Shown here one piece after another: positions 61,901 to 62,468 of a stretch of DNA of 64,000 nucleotides. The position numbers were made by a program, and so were the translations under genes. This stretch comes from Owenia fusiformis. Taxonomy: Eukaryota; Annelida; Polychaeta; Sabellida; Oweniidae. Where the stretch lies: contig CAIIXF020000012.1 of assembly GCA_903813345.2 (NCBI GenBank), forward strand, positions 32,994,572 to 33,058,571. Reading direction: 5' to 3'. Within the stretch, counting starts at the first letter, position 1. Every line of letters begins with the position of its first letter. A model generated the notes under the pieces. It was not told the origin of the DNA and did not search any database. It saw only the letters and a list, made by a program, of their open reading frames with translations.

Positions 61901-62032
61901 AGAAACTTTTTTAGATGAAAACAAATGCAGTCTGCAAAAACCATGACAAAACCAAGTAAATACTTACATGTCTTTTGCAGGTAGATCTTTGCCTTCCCCA
62001 AGTCGGAGGTAGAGTGATGTATTCCTAGCCAT
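15701..62032 (-). CDS. RASAL1/RASA4: RASAL1/RASA4-type Ras GTPase-activating protein (19 coding exons, 905 aa)
   Basis: Complete model, minus strand: join of 61968-62032, 36810-36866, 36347-36460, 36004-36065, 35417-35546, 34864-35083, 34413-34504, 33734-33848, 33192-33348, 30049-30113, 29534-29643, 28904-29099, 19110-19247, 18659-18803, 18110-18300, 17614-17811, 17057-17192, 16370-16490, 15701-16106. All introns are GT-AG, the phases agree at every junction, and the total of 2718 nt divides by three. Domains: C2A (about 5-95), C2B (about 120-240), RasGAP (about 280-590) with arginine finger R345 in LFRGNSLA and FLRFFAPA at 473-480, PH (about 574-700) and Btk zinc motif H712-C723-C724-C734. 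All five calcium-binding aspartate positions look present in both C2 domains (D21, D27, D74, D76, D81 or nearby; D149, D155, D204, D206, D212), so calcium-triggered membrane recruitment and Ras/Rap inactivation are expected from the family. The protein is about 100 aa longer than vertebrate relatives (near 800 aa) because of a low-complexity C-terminal tail. Assignment to this subfamily rather than RASA2/3 rests on the start [20 protein letters not shown] and the closely spaced C2 domains. Confidence 0.94.
16370..16490 (-). CDS. RASAL1/RASA4: RasGAP exon 18 (end of Btk motif)
   Basis: Residues 731-770, [16 protein letters not shown] and onward. Supplies C734, the last Btk zinc ligand. Acceptor TTTACAG, donor GTTAGA. 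Confidence 0.93.
16592..16614 (-). pseudogene. partial copy of the exon-18 acceptor
   Basis: The 23 bases reproduce the splice acceptor and first exon-18 bases found at 16473-16495 (shared core CTACAACAGCCATCAGCTGT on the plus strand), displaced by about 120 bp. It is a fragment of an intronic duplication and could act as a decoy acceptor, but the exon body is not repeated. Confidence 0.7.
16680..16835. repeat. dispersed repeat family A copy
   Basis: Reads 'ggcattaacatacaaaatgt', then 'tttgttacagacacagactg', 'ccaaacaccaacca', 'aagttggaggcc' and 'tctggtgatgacata'. It lies in intron 17 of the RasGAP gene. Confidence 0.8.
17057..17192 (-). CDS. RASAL1/RASA4: RasGAP exon 17 (PH end and Btk motif start)
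   Basis: Residues 686-730. Includes the conserved PH C-terminal tryptophan W693 ([10 protein letters not shown]) and H712, C723, C724 of the Btk motif in [16 protein letters not shown]. Acceptor TTGCAG, donor GTGAGTG. Confidence 0.94.
17220..17575 (-). pseudogene. degenerate second copy of the Btk exon, split by a TE
   Basis: Plus-strand text 17220-17243 ('aaaaaggctcctggattgta') and 17513-17575 ('cattcaaccagaaatgtg', 'gacttgaagaaatccaa') matches exon 17 at 17098-17175, shifted about 121 bp once the inserted element at 17244-17512 is removed. The copy has substitutions and no evident open frame or splice sites, so it is a dead tandem exon duplicate rather than an alternative exon. Confidence 0.8.
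17244..17512. mobile_element. family-E TIR element inserted in the dead exon copy
   Basis: Starts ACTGGCTGATCCAGGG and ends with the inverse of ACTGGCGGATCAAC. The interior shares the 'ggcccaaaaa ... gggcctttttggacattacttggcc' text with the other family-E copies. The flanks suggest an imperfect 7-8-bp duplication (around tactcca and tacattca), consistent with but not proof of a hAT-like origin. Confidence 0.75.
17614..17811 (-). CDS. RASAL1/RASA4: RasGAP exon 16 (PH domain middle)
   Basis: Residues 620-685, including [10 protein letters not shown] and [12 protein letters not shown], typical of PH strands 5-7 in this family. Acceptor TTCCAG, donor GTTAGT, phase 0 at both ends. Confidence 0.92.
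17820..18106. repeat. degenerate ~35-bp tandem repeat in intron 15
   Basis: Iterated 'cagaaaatgttggatatgtt' plus 'aattaaaaac' type units with many substitutions, filling nearly the whole intron between exons 16 and 15. Confidence 0.75.
18110..18300 (-). CDS. RASAL1/RASA4: RasGAP exon 15 (PH domain start)
   Basis: Residues 556-619. [14 protein letters not shown] begins the PH domain, and [17 protein letters not shown] gives strands 2-4. Acceptor TTTCAG, donor GTATTG. Confidence 0.94.
18659..18803 (-). CDS. RASAL1/RASA4: RasGAP exon 14 (end of GAP domain)
   Basis: Residues 508-555, [20 protein letters not shown] and the following helix, the usual end of the RasGAP catalytic domain. Acceptor TTTCAG, donor GTAAGT. 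Confidence 0.94.
19110..19247 (-). CDS. RASAL1/RASA4: RasGAP exon 13 (FLRFFAPA signature)
   Basis: Residues 462-507. [19 protein letters not shown] is the RasGAP signature block that shapes the Ras-binding groove. Acceptor TTTCAG, donor GTGATT. The exon is noticeably more GC-rich than its surroundings. Confidence 0.95.
19248..20289. other. start of RasGAP intron 12 (plus-strand flank of the nested gene)
   Basis: AT-rich intron sequence with nothing I can name. Confidence 0.5.
20290..21560 (+). repeat. left copy of a segmental duplication spanning the TRIM upstream region and exon 2 start
   Basis: From 'gaattcagacatgcaact' (about 20312) onward this matches 22000 onward ('gaattcagacatgcaagt'). 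The shared text includes 'cagctctgtattttaataca', 'atcatgaaaaagtgatgt' and 'ataagataaaacatt'. It then continues into the TRIM-like fragment below. The two copies are clearly diverged, with many indels. Confidence 0.75.
21100..21557 (+). pseudogene. TRIM B-box/coiled-coil fragment (decayed duplicate)
   Basis: Reads as the B-box of the neighbouring TRIM gene ([18 protein letters not shown]), then breaks by deletions in the second half of the B-box and in the following lysine-rich stretch, then becomes readable again as a coiled-coil start ([18 protein letters not shown]) ending at a stop at 21555-21557. The internal methionine used by the intact copy is ATA here. There is no RING exon in front of it, no repeat region and no NHL part. 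Expression as a short coiled-coil peptide from 21282 is possible but unsupported. Confidence 0.85.
21561..22560. other. upstream region of the TRIM gene
   Basis: The part from about 22000 is the right copy of the segmental duplication (partner 20290-20780). No exon recognised. Confidence 0.55.
22561..22870. repeat. ~126-bp tandem repeat in the TRIM promoter region
   Basis: GGTTGAGCTCAGCATTT recurs at 22561, 22686 and 22813, each followed by 'atcatacagtattatta' and, in the first two, by 'gtaagtaccgtggtaatata'. Two full units and one partial unit end about 70 bp before the TRIM start codon, so copy number could alter promoter spacing. Confidence 0.93.
22942..23132 (+). CDS. TRIM exon 1 (RING)
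   Basis: Residues 1-63 plus two bases. The RING cysteines and histidine C18, C21, then CHHSFCLQC and the final CPEC are all present. Donor GTAAAT. The in-frame stop right after the donor shows that splicing is needed. Confidence 0.9.
22942..26422 (+). CDS. TRIM-NHL-type RING E3 ligase candidate (4 exons, 779 aa)
   Basis: Join 22942-23132, 23559-25364, 25549-25649, 26181-26422; GT-AG introns, phases consistent, 2340 nt. RING of C3HC4 type at residues 18-60 ([20 protein letters not shown]..), then [10 protein letters not shown], a single B-box type 2 at 98-135 ([26 protein letters not shown]), a coiled coil at about 140-235, a run of 10-aa repeats (about 242-352), a Q/N/S-rich and basic linker, and C-terminal beta-propeller/NHL-like sequence from about 578 ([54 protein letters not shown]). 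The RING implies ubiquitin transfer, the coiled coil dimerisation and the NHL target binding; substrate unknown. The start ATG at 22942 is used rather than the upstream in-frame GTG. The gene lies antisense inside RasGAP intron 12. The propeller looks short (about 200 aa) for a full six-bladed NHL domain. Orthology to a named vertebrate TRIM is not claimed. Confidence 0.88.
23559..25364 (+). CDS. TRIM exon 2 (B-box, coiled coil, repeats, propeller start)
   Basis: Acceptor TTTTTTAAG; donor AG|GTACAA inside WPR. The frame stays open past the donor to 25446, but the added residues ([15 protein letters not shown]..) are intron-like and the spliced join restores the propeller sequence [10 protein letters not shown]. 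Confidence 0.88.
24081..24400 (+). repeat. in-frame 30-bp coding minisatellite in TRIM exon 2
   Basis: About ten units encoding [10 protein letters not shown]-like decapeptides (variants [20 protein letters not shown]). The 30-bp length keeps frame, so unit gain or loss would only change linker length between coiled coil and propeller. Substitutions between units are few, implying recent turnover. Confidence 0.96.
25549..25649 (+). CDS. TRIM exon 3 (propeller blade)
   Basis: Encodes [20 protein letters not shown] and onward to LMEYG. Acceptor ATACTTAG, donor GTAAGC. Confidence 0.88.
25895..25960. repeat. dispersed repeat family B fragment (minus orientation)
   Basis: 'ttccttgctgagtccactct' followed by 'tttctactcttctttttcta' matches the inverse of the family-B start seen at 53230-53290 and 44490-44530. 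Confidence 0.6.
26181..26422 (+). CDS. TRIM exon 4 (final propeller part, stop TAA)
   Basis: Encodes [18 protein letters not shown] to [10 protein letters not shown], then TAA at 26420-26422. Acceptor ATTTAAAG. Confidence 0.88.
26423..26750 (+). pseudogene. two tandem partial copies of the TRIM exon-4 3' end
   Basis: Text from 'aaagtatccctggttact' to 'gactacaaatcattaaatca' repeats the last ~160 bp of exon 4 twice more (about 26425-26588 and 26596-26746). The second extra copy has a short deletion (AVTNKGN in place of AVTVDSKGN) and other changes. Both lie after the stop and would belong to the 3' UTR. Each still reads as a propeller blade, so they could be blades cut off by the TAA. Confidence 0.85.
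26978..28003 (+). mobile_element. 5'-truncated non-LTR retrotransposon (LINE) 3' end
   Basis: About 1.03 kb flanked by an 11-bp TSD, ACATATGGATT, at 26967-26977 and 28004-28014. It encodes the region after reverse transcriptase ([36 protein letters not shown]), an in-frame TAA at 27460-27462, then further readable sequence with a cysteine/histidine cluster ([20 protein letters not shown]). The 3' UTR ends in AATAAATAAAAA and an A-rich tail just before the right TSD. The style resembles CR1/L2/Jockey-type LINEs. It is dead on arrival: no RT or endonuclease domain and one stop. The first methionines of the apparent open frame (from 26959) come from the host minisatellite. Confidence 0.9.
28428..28492 (+). 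mobile_element. tail-only LINE-like insertion in the minisatellite
   Basis: About 60 bp that breaks the 32-bp array: 'ttttgtgaaataaacaaatt' then 'gaaattgaattgaaattga'. An AATAAA-like signal followed by ATTGAA-type iterations resembles CR1/L2 3' ends. A GATT shared by both flanks may be the TSD. Confidence 0.5.
28904..29099 (-). CDS. RASAL1/RASA4: RasGAP exon 12
   Basis: Residues 396-461, [20 protein letters not shown] to DKWPEEEWR, a helical part of the GAP domain. Acceptor TTATAG, donor GTAAGAG. Followed by the 9.66-kb intron 12 that hosts the TRIM gene. Confidence 0.95.
29534..29643 (-). CDS. RASAL1/RASA4: RasGAP exon 11
   Basis: Residues 360-395, [20 protein letters not shown] and onward to CTIKR. 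Acceptor TTTGTAG; donor GTCAGT, slightly weak. Confidence 0.94.
30049..30113 (-). CDS. RASAL1/RASA4: RasGAP exon 10 (arginine finger)
   Basis: Residues 338-359, [21 protein letters not shown]345 is the catalytic arginine finger. Acceptor TTCCAG, donor GTATGA. Confidence 0.95.
30419..32009. mobile_element. 1.59-kb non-autonomous TIR element with 5-bp TSD
   Basis: Ends CAGTGGAGACGATTAGGTC and its inverse; the TIR extends about 46 bp with a few mismatches. TSD is ACATT at 30414-30418 and 32010-32014. Subterminal regions on both sides are filled with short CGTCAATTAACG / CAATTGACG words in both orientations, a typical arrangement of transposase-binding repeats. The interior is AT-rich with no open frame over 63 codons. 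It sits in RasGAP intron 9. The same CAGTG ends and 5-bp TSD occur in the two family-C elements. Confidence 0.9.
32100..32245. repeat. dispersed repeat family A copy
   Basis: 'aaaatgtcactacctgccat', 'gccaaacaccatccacaaaa', ending 'tgatggtgacacatt'. In RasGAP intron 9, directly after the 1.59-kb element. Confidence 0.8.
33192..33348 (-). CDS. RASAL1/RASA4: RasGAP exon 9 (GAP domain start)
   Basis: Residues 286-337, [20 protein letters not shown] to AHEIQKT. Acceptor ATTACAG, donor GTAAGT. Confidence 0.94.
33734..33848 (-). CDS. RASAL1/RASA4: RasGAP exon 8
   Basis: Residues 247-285, [20 protein letters not shown] to NSTNITQ, the end of C2B and entry to the GAP domain. Acceptor TTTTCAG, donor GTACAT. 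Confidence 0.93.
33885..33940. repeat. short echo of exon 8 sequence in intron 7
   Basis: 'tcctctcttccataagtttc' plus 'actttcactt' mirrors plus-strand exon-8 text 'tcctctcttccatgagcctc' 'actttcactc' at 33800-33830. A third small internal duplication in this gene. Confidence 0.6.
33970..34075. repeat. dispersed repeat family A copy (short)
   Basis: 'atgcaaaatgtcactaccta', 'ccatttattacagacaccaa', 'ttgccaaccgctaatcccaa'. Diverged. Confidence 0.65.
34413..34504 (-). CDS. RASAL1/RASA4: RasGAP exon 7
   Basis: Residues 217-246, [20 protein letters not shown] onward; last C2B strands. Acceptor TTTTCAG, donor GTAAGAC. Confidence 0.93.
34864..35083 (-). CDS. RASAL1/RASA4: RasGAP exon 6 (C2B core)
   Basis: Residues 143-216. 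Contains [17 protein letters not shown] and [14 protein letters not shown] with calcium ligands D149, D155, D204, D206, D212. Acceptor TTCCAG, donor GTGAGC. Confidence 0.94.
35160..35305. repeat. dispersed repeat family A copy
   Basis: 'ttaacatgcaacatgtgact', 'acctgccatttgttacagat', 'gaacaccatccacaaaaagg', 'ttccgatggtgttt'. In RasGAP intron 5. Confidence 0.8.
35417..35546 (-). CDS. RASAL1/RASA4: RasGAP exon 5
   Basis: Residues 100-142, [20 protein letters not shown] to NILSA; joins C2A to C2B. Acceptor TTTTAG, donor GTAAGT. Confidence 0.94.
36004..36065 (-). CDS. RASAL1/RASA4: RasGAP exon 4
   Basis: Residues 79-99, [20 protein letters not shown]; end of C2A with the last calcium-loop aspartate. 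Acceptor TTGTAG, donor GTAGGT. Confidence 0.93.
36347..36460 (-). CDS. RASAL1/RASA4: RasGAP exon 3 (C2A core)
   Basis: Residues 41-78, [20 protein letters not shown] and LYVFDQDFM with calcium ligands D74 and D76. Acceptor CTTGTAG, donor GTAACA. Confidence 0.95.
36810..36866 (-). CDS. RASAL1/RASA4: RasGAP exon 2 (C2A calcium loop 1)
   Basis: Residues 22-40, [20 protein letters not shown]27 is the calcium ligand in SDPYC. Its first codon is completed by the last two bases of exon 1, 25 kb away, and the join gives the family sequence KDING.SDPY. Acceptor TTTCAG, donor GTTGGT (weak). Confidence 0.93.
37577..37810. mobile_element. 234-bp mariner/pogo-like MITE with TA target
   Basis: Ends CAGTAAAATCTGTC and the inverse of CAGTAGAACCTGTT (11 of 14 match), flanked by TA at 37575-37576 and 37811-37812. 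The interior carries 'ccacttgggaggtgttccac' and 'gggactctgattaaaagagg'. TA duplication and CAGTA-type ends fit the Tc1/mariner/pogo group. Confidence 0.82.
38100..38365. mobile_element. family-E element remnant
   Basis: Has 'attgggcccaataaaaattt', 'gggcattacttggccttcta' and a right end 'cttcccagatccgcccct'. The left TIR is not clear. Confidence 0.6.
38465..39355. repeat. ~215-bp tandem duplication split by a ~430-bp insert
   Basis: Text from 'tagagtgctgtaagatacag' to 'ggaacaagggcttaagtaat' occurs at 38480-38691 and again at 39127-39331, almost identical, with a third partial start at 39332. Between them, 38692-39123 begins GGACTACATGCGAGTAG and ends with the inverse-like CTACTCGCATCTGCG, suggesting an insertion with ~10-bp core TIRs (ATGCGAGTAG) into the junction of the repeat. 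Confidence 0.8.
39568..39795. mobile_element. small inverted-repeat element with a TACAGGGTG-type end
   Basis: The right end on the minus strand reads TACAGGGTGAGCCAAAAA. Subterminal ACAAATGTTA..TAACT..AGTC occurs in inverse at both sides (39574 and about 39735-39765). Probably a decayed mariner-type MITE. Confidence 0.5.
40125..40215. repeat. imperfect foldback with two CRE-like sites
   Basis: GTGACGTCAGCGGG and its inverse CCCGCTGACGTCAC face each other about 20 bp apart, so each arm holds a full TGACGTCA. The arms continue outward with mismatches (ccctcggaaagtaatattcc versus the inverse of ctattacccttgg). Confidence 0.8.
40576..40746. repeat. 171-bp near-perfect palindrome
   Basis: Outer arms ACAAATAGTGACTGCC and its inverse; inner arms 'ggaatatcctctacaatgta' and its inverse around a centre near 40662. 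Probably a foldback element related to 40125-40215 through shared 'ttccctcgg' text. Confidence 0.9.
41150..41350 (+). repeat. dispersed repeat family B copy
   Basis: 'aacaaaaaataaaattaaca', 'gactctgaattatataaaaa', 'cttcattcaaattttagaga'. The 109-codon frame here is incidental. Confidence 0.7.
43065..43700. repeat. 21-bp minisatellite
   Basis: About 28 units of ACAACCATTGGTGAAATACAA, growing out of a less regular 30-bp-like start (gtgaaatgcatgaaaatata). Variant units (gataaaatac, cgtaaaatgcaaacaaatat) recur in the same order at 43380-43430 and 43500-43555, a higher-order repeat of about 126 bp. Since 21 is a multiple of three, all frames stay open; the 139-257-codon frames are artefacts. Confidence 0.95.
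44110..44285 (+). repeat. dispersed repeat family B copy
   Basis: 'gaattagcaaggaataaaat', 'aaacag', 'tactctaaattgtgaagaaa', 'ttcaaattttagaaagaaat'. Confidence 0.85.
44425..44545 (-). repeat. dispersed repeat family B copy (inverse)
   Basis: 'cttaattccttgctaattcc' and 'actcctttctaccctattta', the inverse of the family-B head, about 140 bp after a forward copy. The pair could form a stem in a transcript. Confidence 0.8.
44700..44872. repeat. dispersed repeat family A copy with visible TIRs
   Basis: Starts near ATCACCACCTACCATTTG and ends GGTGGTGATATAAA; the 9-bp ends (ATCACCACC) are inverse of each other. The 'tttgttacagacaccct' part is repeated three times inside (44744-44805). Confidence 0.85.
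45020..45215. repeat. family A copy with an internal 10-14-bp tandem expansion
   Basis: Begins 'aaggcattaacatgcaaaat', 'gtcaccacctgccatttgtt' and ends 'cttcaggtgataac'. The usual single 'ccaaacaccatccac' has become a run of 'caccaactgccaac' and 'caccaaacaccatc' units (45070-45172). Confidence 0.9.
45495..45745 (-). repeat. dispersed repeat family B, two inverse copies
   Basis: Inverse family-B text at 45495-45610 ('ctctctaatgttatgaaatg', 'aatttcttgcttatctcact') and again at 45648-45740 ('ctctctggaaaatttagaat', 'ctttattcccatcatttact'). Confidence 0.7.
45900..46045 (+). repeat. dispersed repeat family B copy
   Basis: 'gtggaattagcaaggaataa', 'aataaacaggcatgaaatgt', 'actctaaattgcatggaaac', 'attcaaattttatagagaaa'. 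An inverse fragment follows at 46328-46370. Confidence 0.85.
46640..47695. repeat. 34-bp satellite with 8-9-unit higher-order pattern
   Basis: About 31 units of TTCGCATGAGTTCAACTTAT + ATCAAATGTTACCC; step 34 bp (46681, 46715). The variant pair with 'ttcaattta' followed by 'tttgcatgtg' recurs at 46805, 47077 and 47383, i.e. 8 and 9 units apart, showing block duplication. One unit has a 4-bp insertion (tccggccgcatg, near 46793). Very low divergence elsewhere. Confidence 0.97.
49240..49530. repeat. two adjacent family A copies
   Basis: 49255-49345 ('ttttgttacaaacactgacc', 'caaccaccaaaaaacaacca') and 49415-49525 ('aaggcattaatataacatgc', 'caccacctctttgttacaga', 'aagttggagaagataacaat'), each preceded by 'aatgttgg(ga)aacaatcc'. 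They look like a local ~165-bp duplication. Confidence 0.75.
49740..49980. repeat. family A long-form 5' part
   Basis: Shares 'tatgttgccatggtaacaga', 'tattggcagtagaaatttga' and 'agtcagtctaaacagtactt' with 13740-14000. Confidence 0.65.
50071..50921. mobile_element. 851-bp near-perfect palindromic foldback element
   Basis: The ends are ACACCCTATGCAGACAGAGC and its inverse. The arms of about 415 bp match almost base for base, meeting near 50495-50505 (GGAGCTACGTTTATGGAGCTGCTCC). Flanks GCA (50068-50070 and 50922-50924) form a possible 3-bp TSD. GTGCGGAGC-type words occur at both ends and at the centre. Open frames of 63 codons appear in mirror image on the two arms, which is a result of the palindrome. 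No transposase. Confidence 0.92.
52865..52903. repeat. poly-C tract (39 bases)
   Basis: Uninterrupted C from 52865 to 52903. Length in the genome is likely variable or assembly-dependent. Confidence 0.95.
53165..53300 (-). repeat. dispersed repeat family B copy (inverse)
   Basis: 'catacaatttagagtatgca', 'attccttgctgattccactc', 'cttttctctttatttttcat'. Confidence 0.8.
54040..54285. repeat. AATAC microsatellite, degenerate
   Basis: About 50 units of AATAC/AATTC pentamers with interruptions. Confidence 0.95.
54430..54600 (+). repeat. dispersed repeat family B copy
   Basis: 'gagtggaaatagcaaggaat', 'agactccaaattgtatagaa', 'atgcaagaaa'-type text and 'aattttagagagaaatgaaa'. Confidence 0.85.
54700..54845 (+). 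repeat. dispersed repeat family B copy
   Basis: 'aacaaaacaaacaggcatgt', 'agctaacaccctaaattgca', 'atacaaattttatagaaaaa'. Confidence 0.8.
55075..55262. repeat. ~23-bp degenerate tandem repeat
   Basis: Eight or so units of CATAAGGCATAAGAACCTTAAAA with substitutions. Confidence 0.85.
55990..56105 (+). repeat. dispersed repeat family B copy (short)
   Basis: 'gtaatgaatggaaacagcat', 'ataaatgggtataaacactc', 'taaattataagaaatgcatg'. It directly abuts the family-C element at 56109. Confidence 0.7.
56109..56303. mobile_element. 195-bp TIR element (family C, copy 2)
   Basis: Ends CAGTGATCTCC and GGAGATCACTG are perfect 11-bp inverse repeats, flanked by ATTTC (56104-56108 and 56304-56308). The interior matches 259-474 ('cagcattaaaccaagtggg', 'aaatccatttgcaccca', 'gagaattttgtgcccactt'). 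Confidence 0.92.
56940..58440. repeat. ~120-bp satellite with poly-C tracts, carrying a 688-bp block duplication
   Basis: Units of about 115-122 bp: 'cacactcaaatttctaaaaa', 'atatcttgcatggtcgttac', 'ttgcattttacccccccccc', 'agaccctaaaatacaacaca', 'gtcattgacaacatcagcta'. A block of about 620 bp at 57130-57750 is repeated with near-identity at 57815-58437 (offset 687-689), including a non-repetitive tail ('gatgattaaatcgtgatgac'). Confidence 0.93.
58441..59450. other. intron 1 filler
   Basis: No gene or defined repeat seen. A loose inverted pair ('atatttcattcttggagggt' near 58808 and 'agaatgaaatatttg' near 58941) suggests a decayed foldback. Confidence 0.45.
59455..59765. repeat. degenerate ~24-bp repeat around ATGTCATAATTT
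   Basis: Repeated 'gtgtcataattttct' and 'gatgtcataatttt' words at irregular 20-30-bp spacing. Confidence 0.8.
60185..60300 (+). repeat. dispersed repeat family B copy
   Basis: 'agagtggaataagcaaggaa', 'gcagacatgtaactgacact', 'ctaaattatatgaaaatgca'. Confidence 0.85.
60292..61020. repeat. ~73-bp minisatellite grown inside a mariner/pogo-like MITE
   Basis: About eight units of 'gaggctcatttaacatgatg', 'tcatttggtctaggactctg', 'aaaagtgttccacttgggag', 'gtattccactata'. The left margin ('tgtaaaatcaagtcacccgt', 'cgaagtgaaacatctttggt') and right margin ('acaggtttcaatgta') match the two ends of the single-copy MITE at 37577-37810, and the unit itself matches that MITE's interior. Confidence 0.85.
61597..61705. 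mobile_element. family-E element left end
   Basis: ACTGGCAGATCCAGG followed by 'aaaaaaggccaagtaatact'. No right end found. Confidence 0.55.
61968..62032 (-). CDS. RASAL1/RASA4: RasGAP exon 1 (start codon)
   Basis: Residues 1-21, [20 protein letters not shown] plus D, then two bases; donor GTAAGT. The start ATG (62030-62032) has a purine at -3 and G at +4. Confidence 0.93.
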
Positions 62033-62390
62033 TTTATCTAACTGTTTTGACTCTATATTTGATAAATATCAGCACCAGTCAATGTTTCCAACAACTTTTG
62101 GACTAAAACCTAAATTCACATCTCCCACACTTGGAAACTTCTAACGCACCAAGTGTCACTACATCCGCGCATTTTGCACACAAGATATAATCCTAAAAAT
62201 TAGAATTATTCTTTCAGTTATCAAAAAGACATCGCGATTCTTAATCTTACAGTCTGATGCTGATGTCTGATTCTTATAGTCTGAGATAAACAGAACAATT
62301 GCGTAATCGCCCAAGAAAGCAGAAAGCAGAAAATGAAAGTGCGGATTAATTTTTCAATTAGCACTACTTACCGGAAGTTGACAAGAAAAC
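62033..62390. promoter_or_regulatory. putative bidirectional promoter
   Basis: 358 bp between the divergent start codons of the RasGAP gene (-) and the exon at 62391 (+). No TATA box seen near either start. Contains the ETS-type site at 62370-62378. Transcription starts were not located. Confidence 0.6.
62369..62380 (+). promoter_or_regulatory. ETS-family binding site
   Basis: TACCGGAAGTTG contains the consensus CCGGAAGT, about 12 bp before the ATG of the divergent gene. ETS/GABP sites are known to be common in TATA-less bidirectional promoters. Confidence 0.6.
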
Positions 62391-62468
62391 ATGGCCAGTG
62401 AAAAATCTCAGAAAGTGGAAACTTCAGAAGTTTGTGATGATTCTGGGTCTGACGACGACGTCGCCGAG
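62391..62468 (+). CDS. first coding exon of an unidentified divergent gene
   Basis: 26 codons, MASEKSQKVETSEVCDDSGS then DDDVAE, ending at a donor GTATAA in phase 0. The context AACATGG is good. The acidic N-terminus is not diagnostic and the rest of the gene lies beyond the window or in unrecognised exons. A longer open frame in another register overlaps but has no support. Confidence 0.6.

Larger units (their letters stand above)
36867..61967 (-). other. RasGAP intron 1 (25.1 kb)
   Basis: No coding exon recognised on either strand. The intron is filled by the repeats listed individually below. The long open frames near 43.0-43.7 kb and 45.0-45.3 kb come from tandem arrays. Confidence 0.8.
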
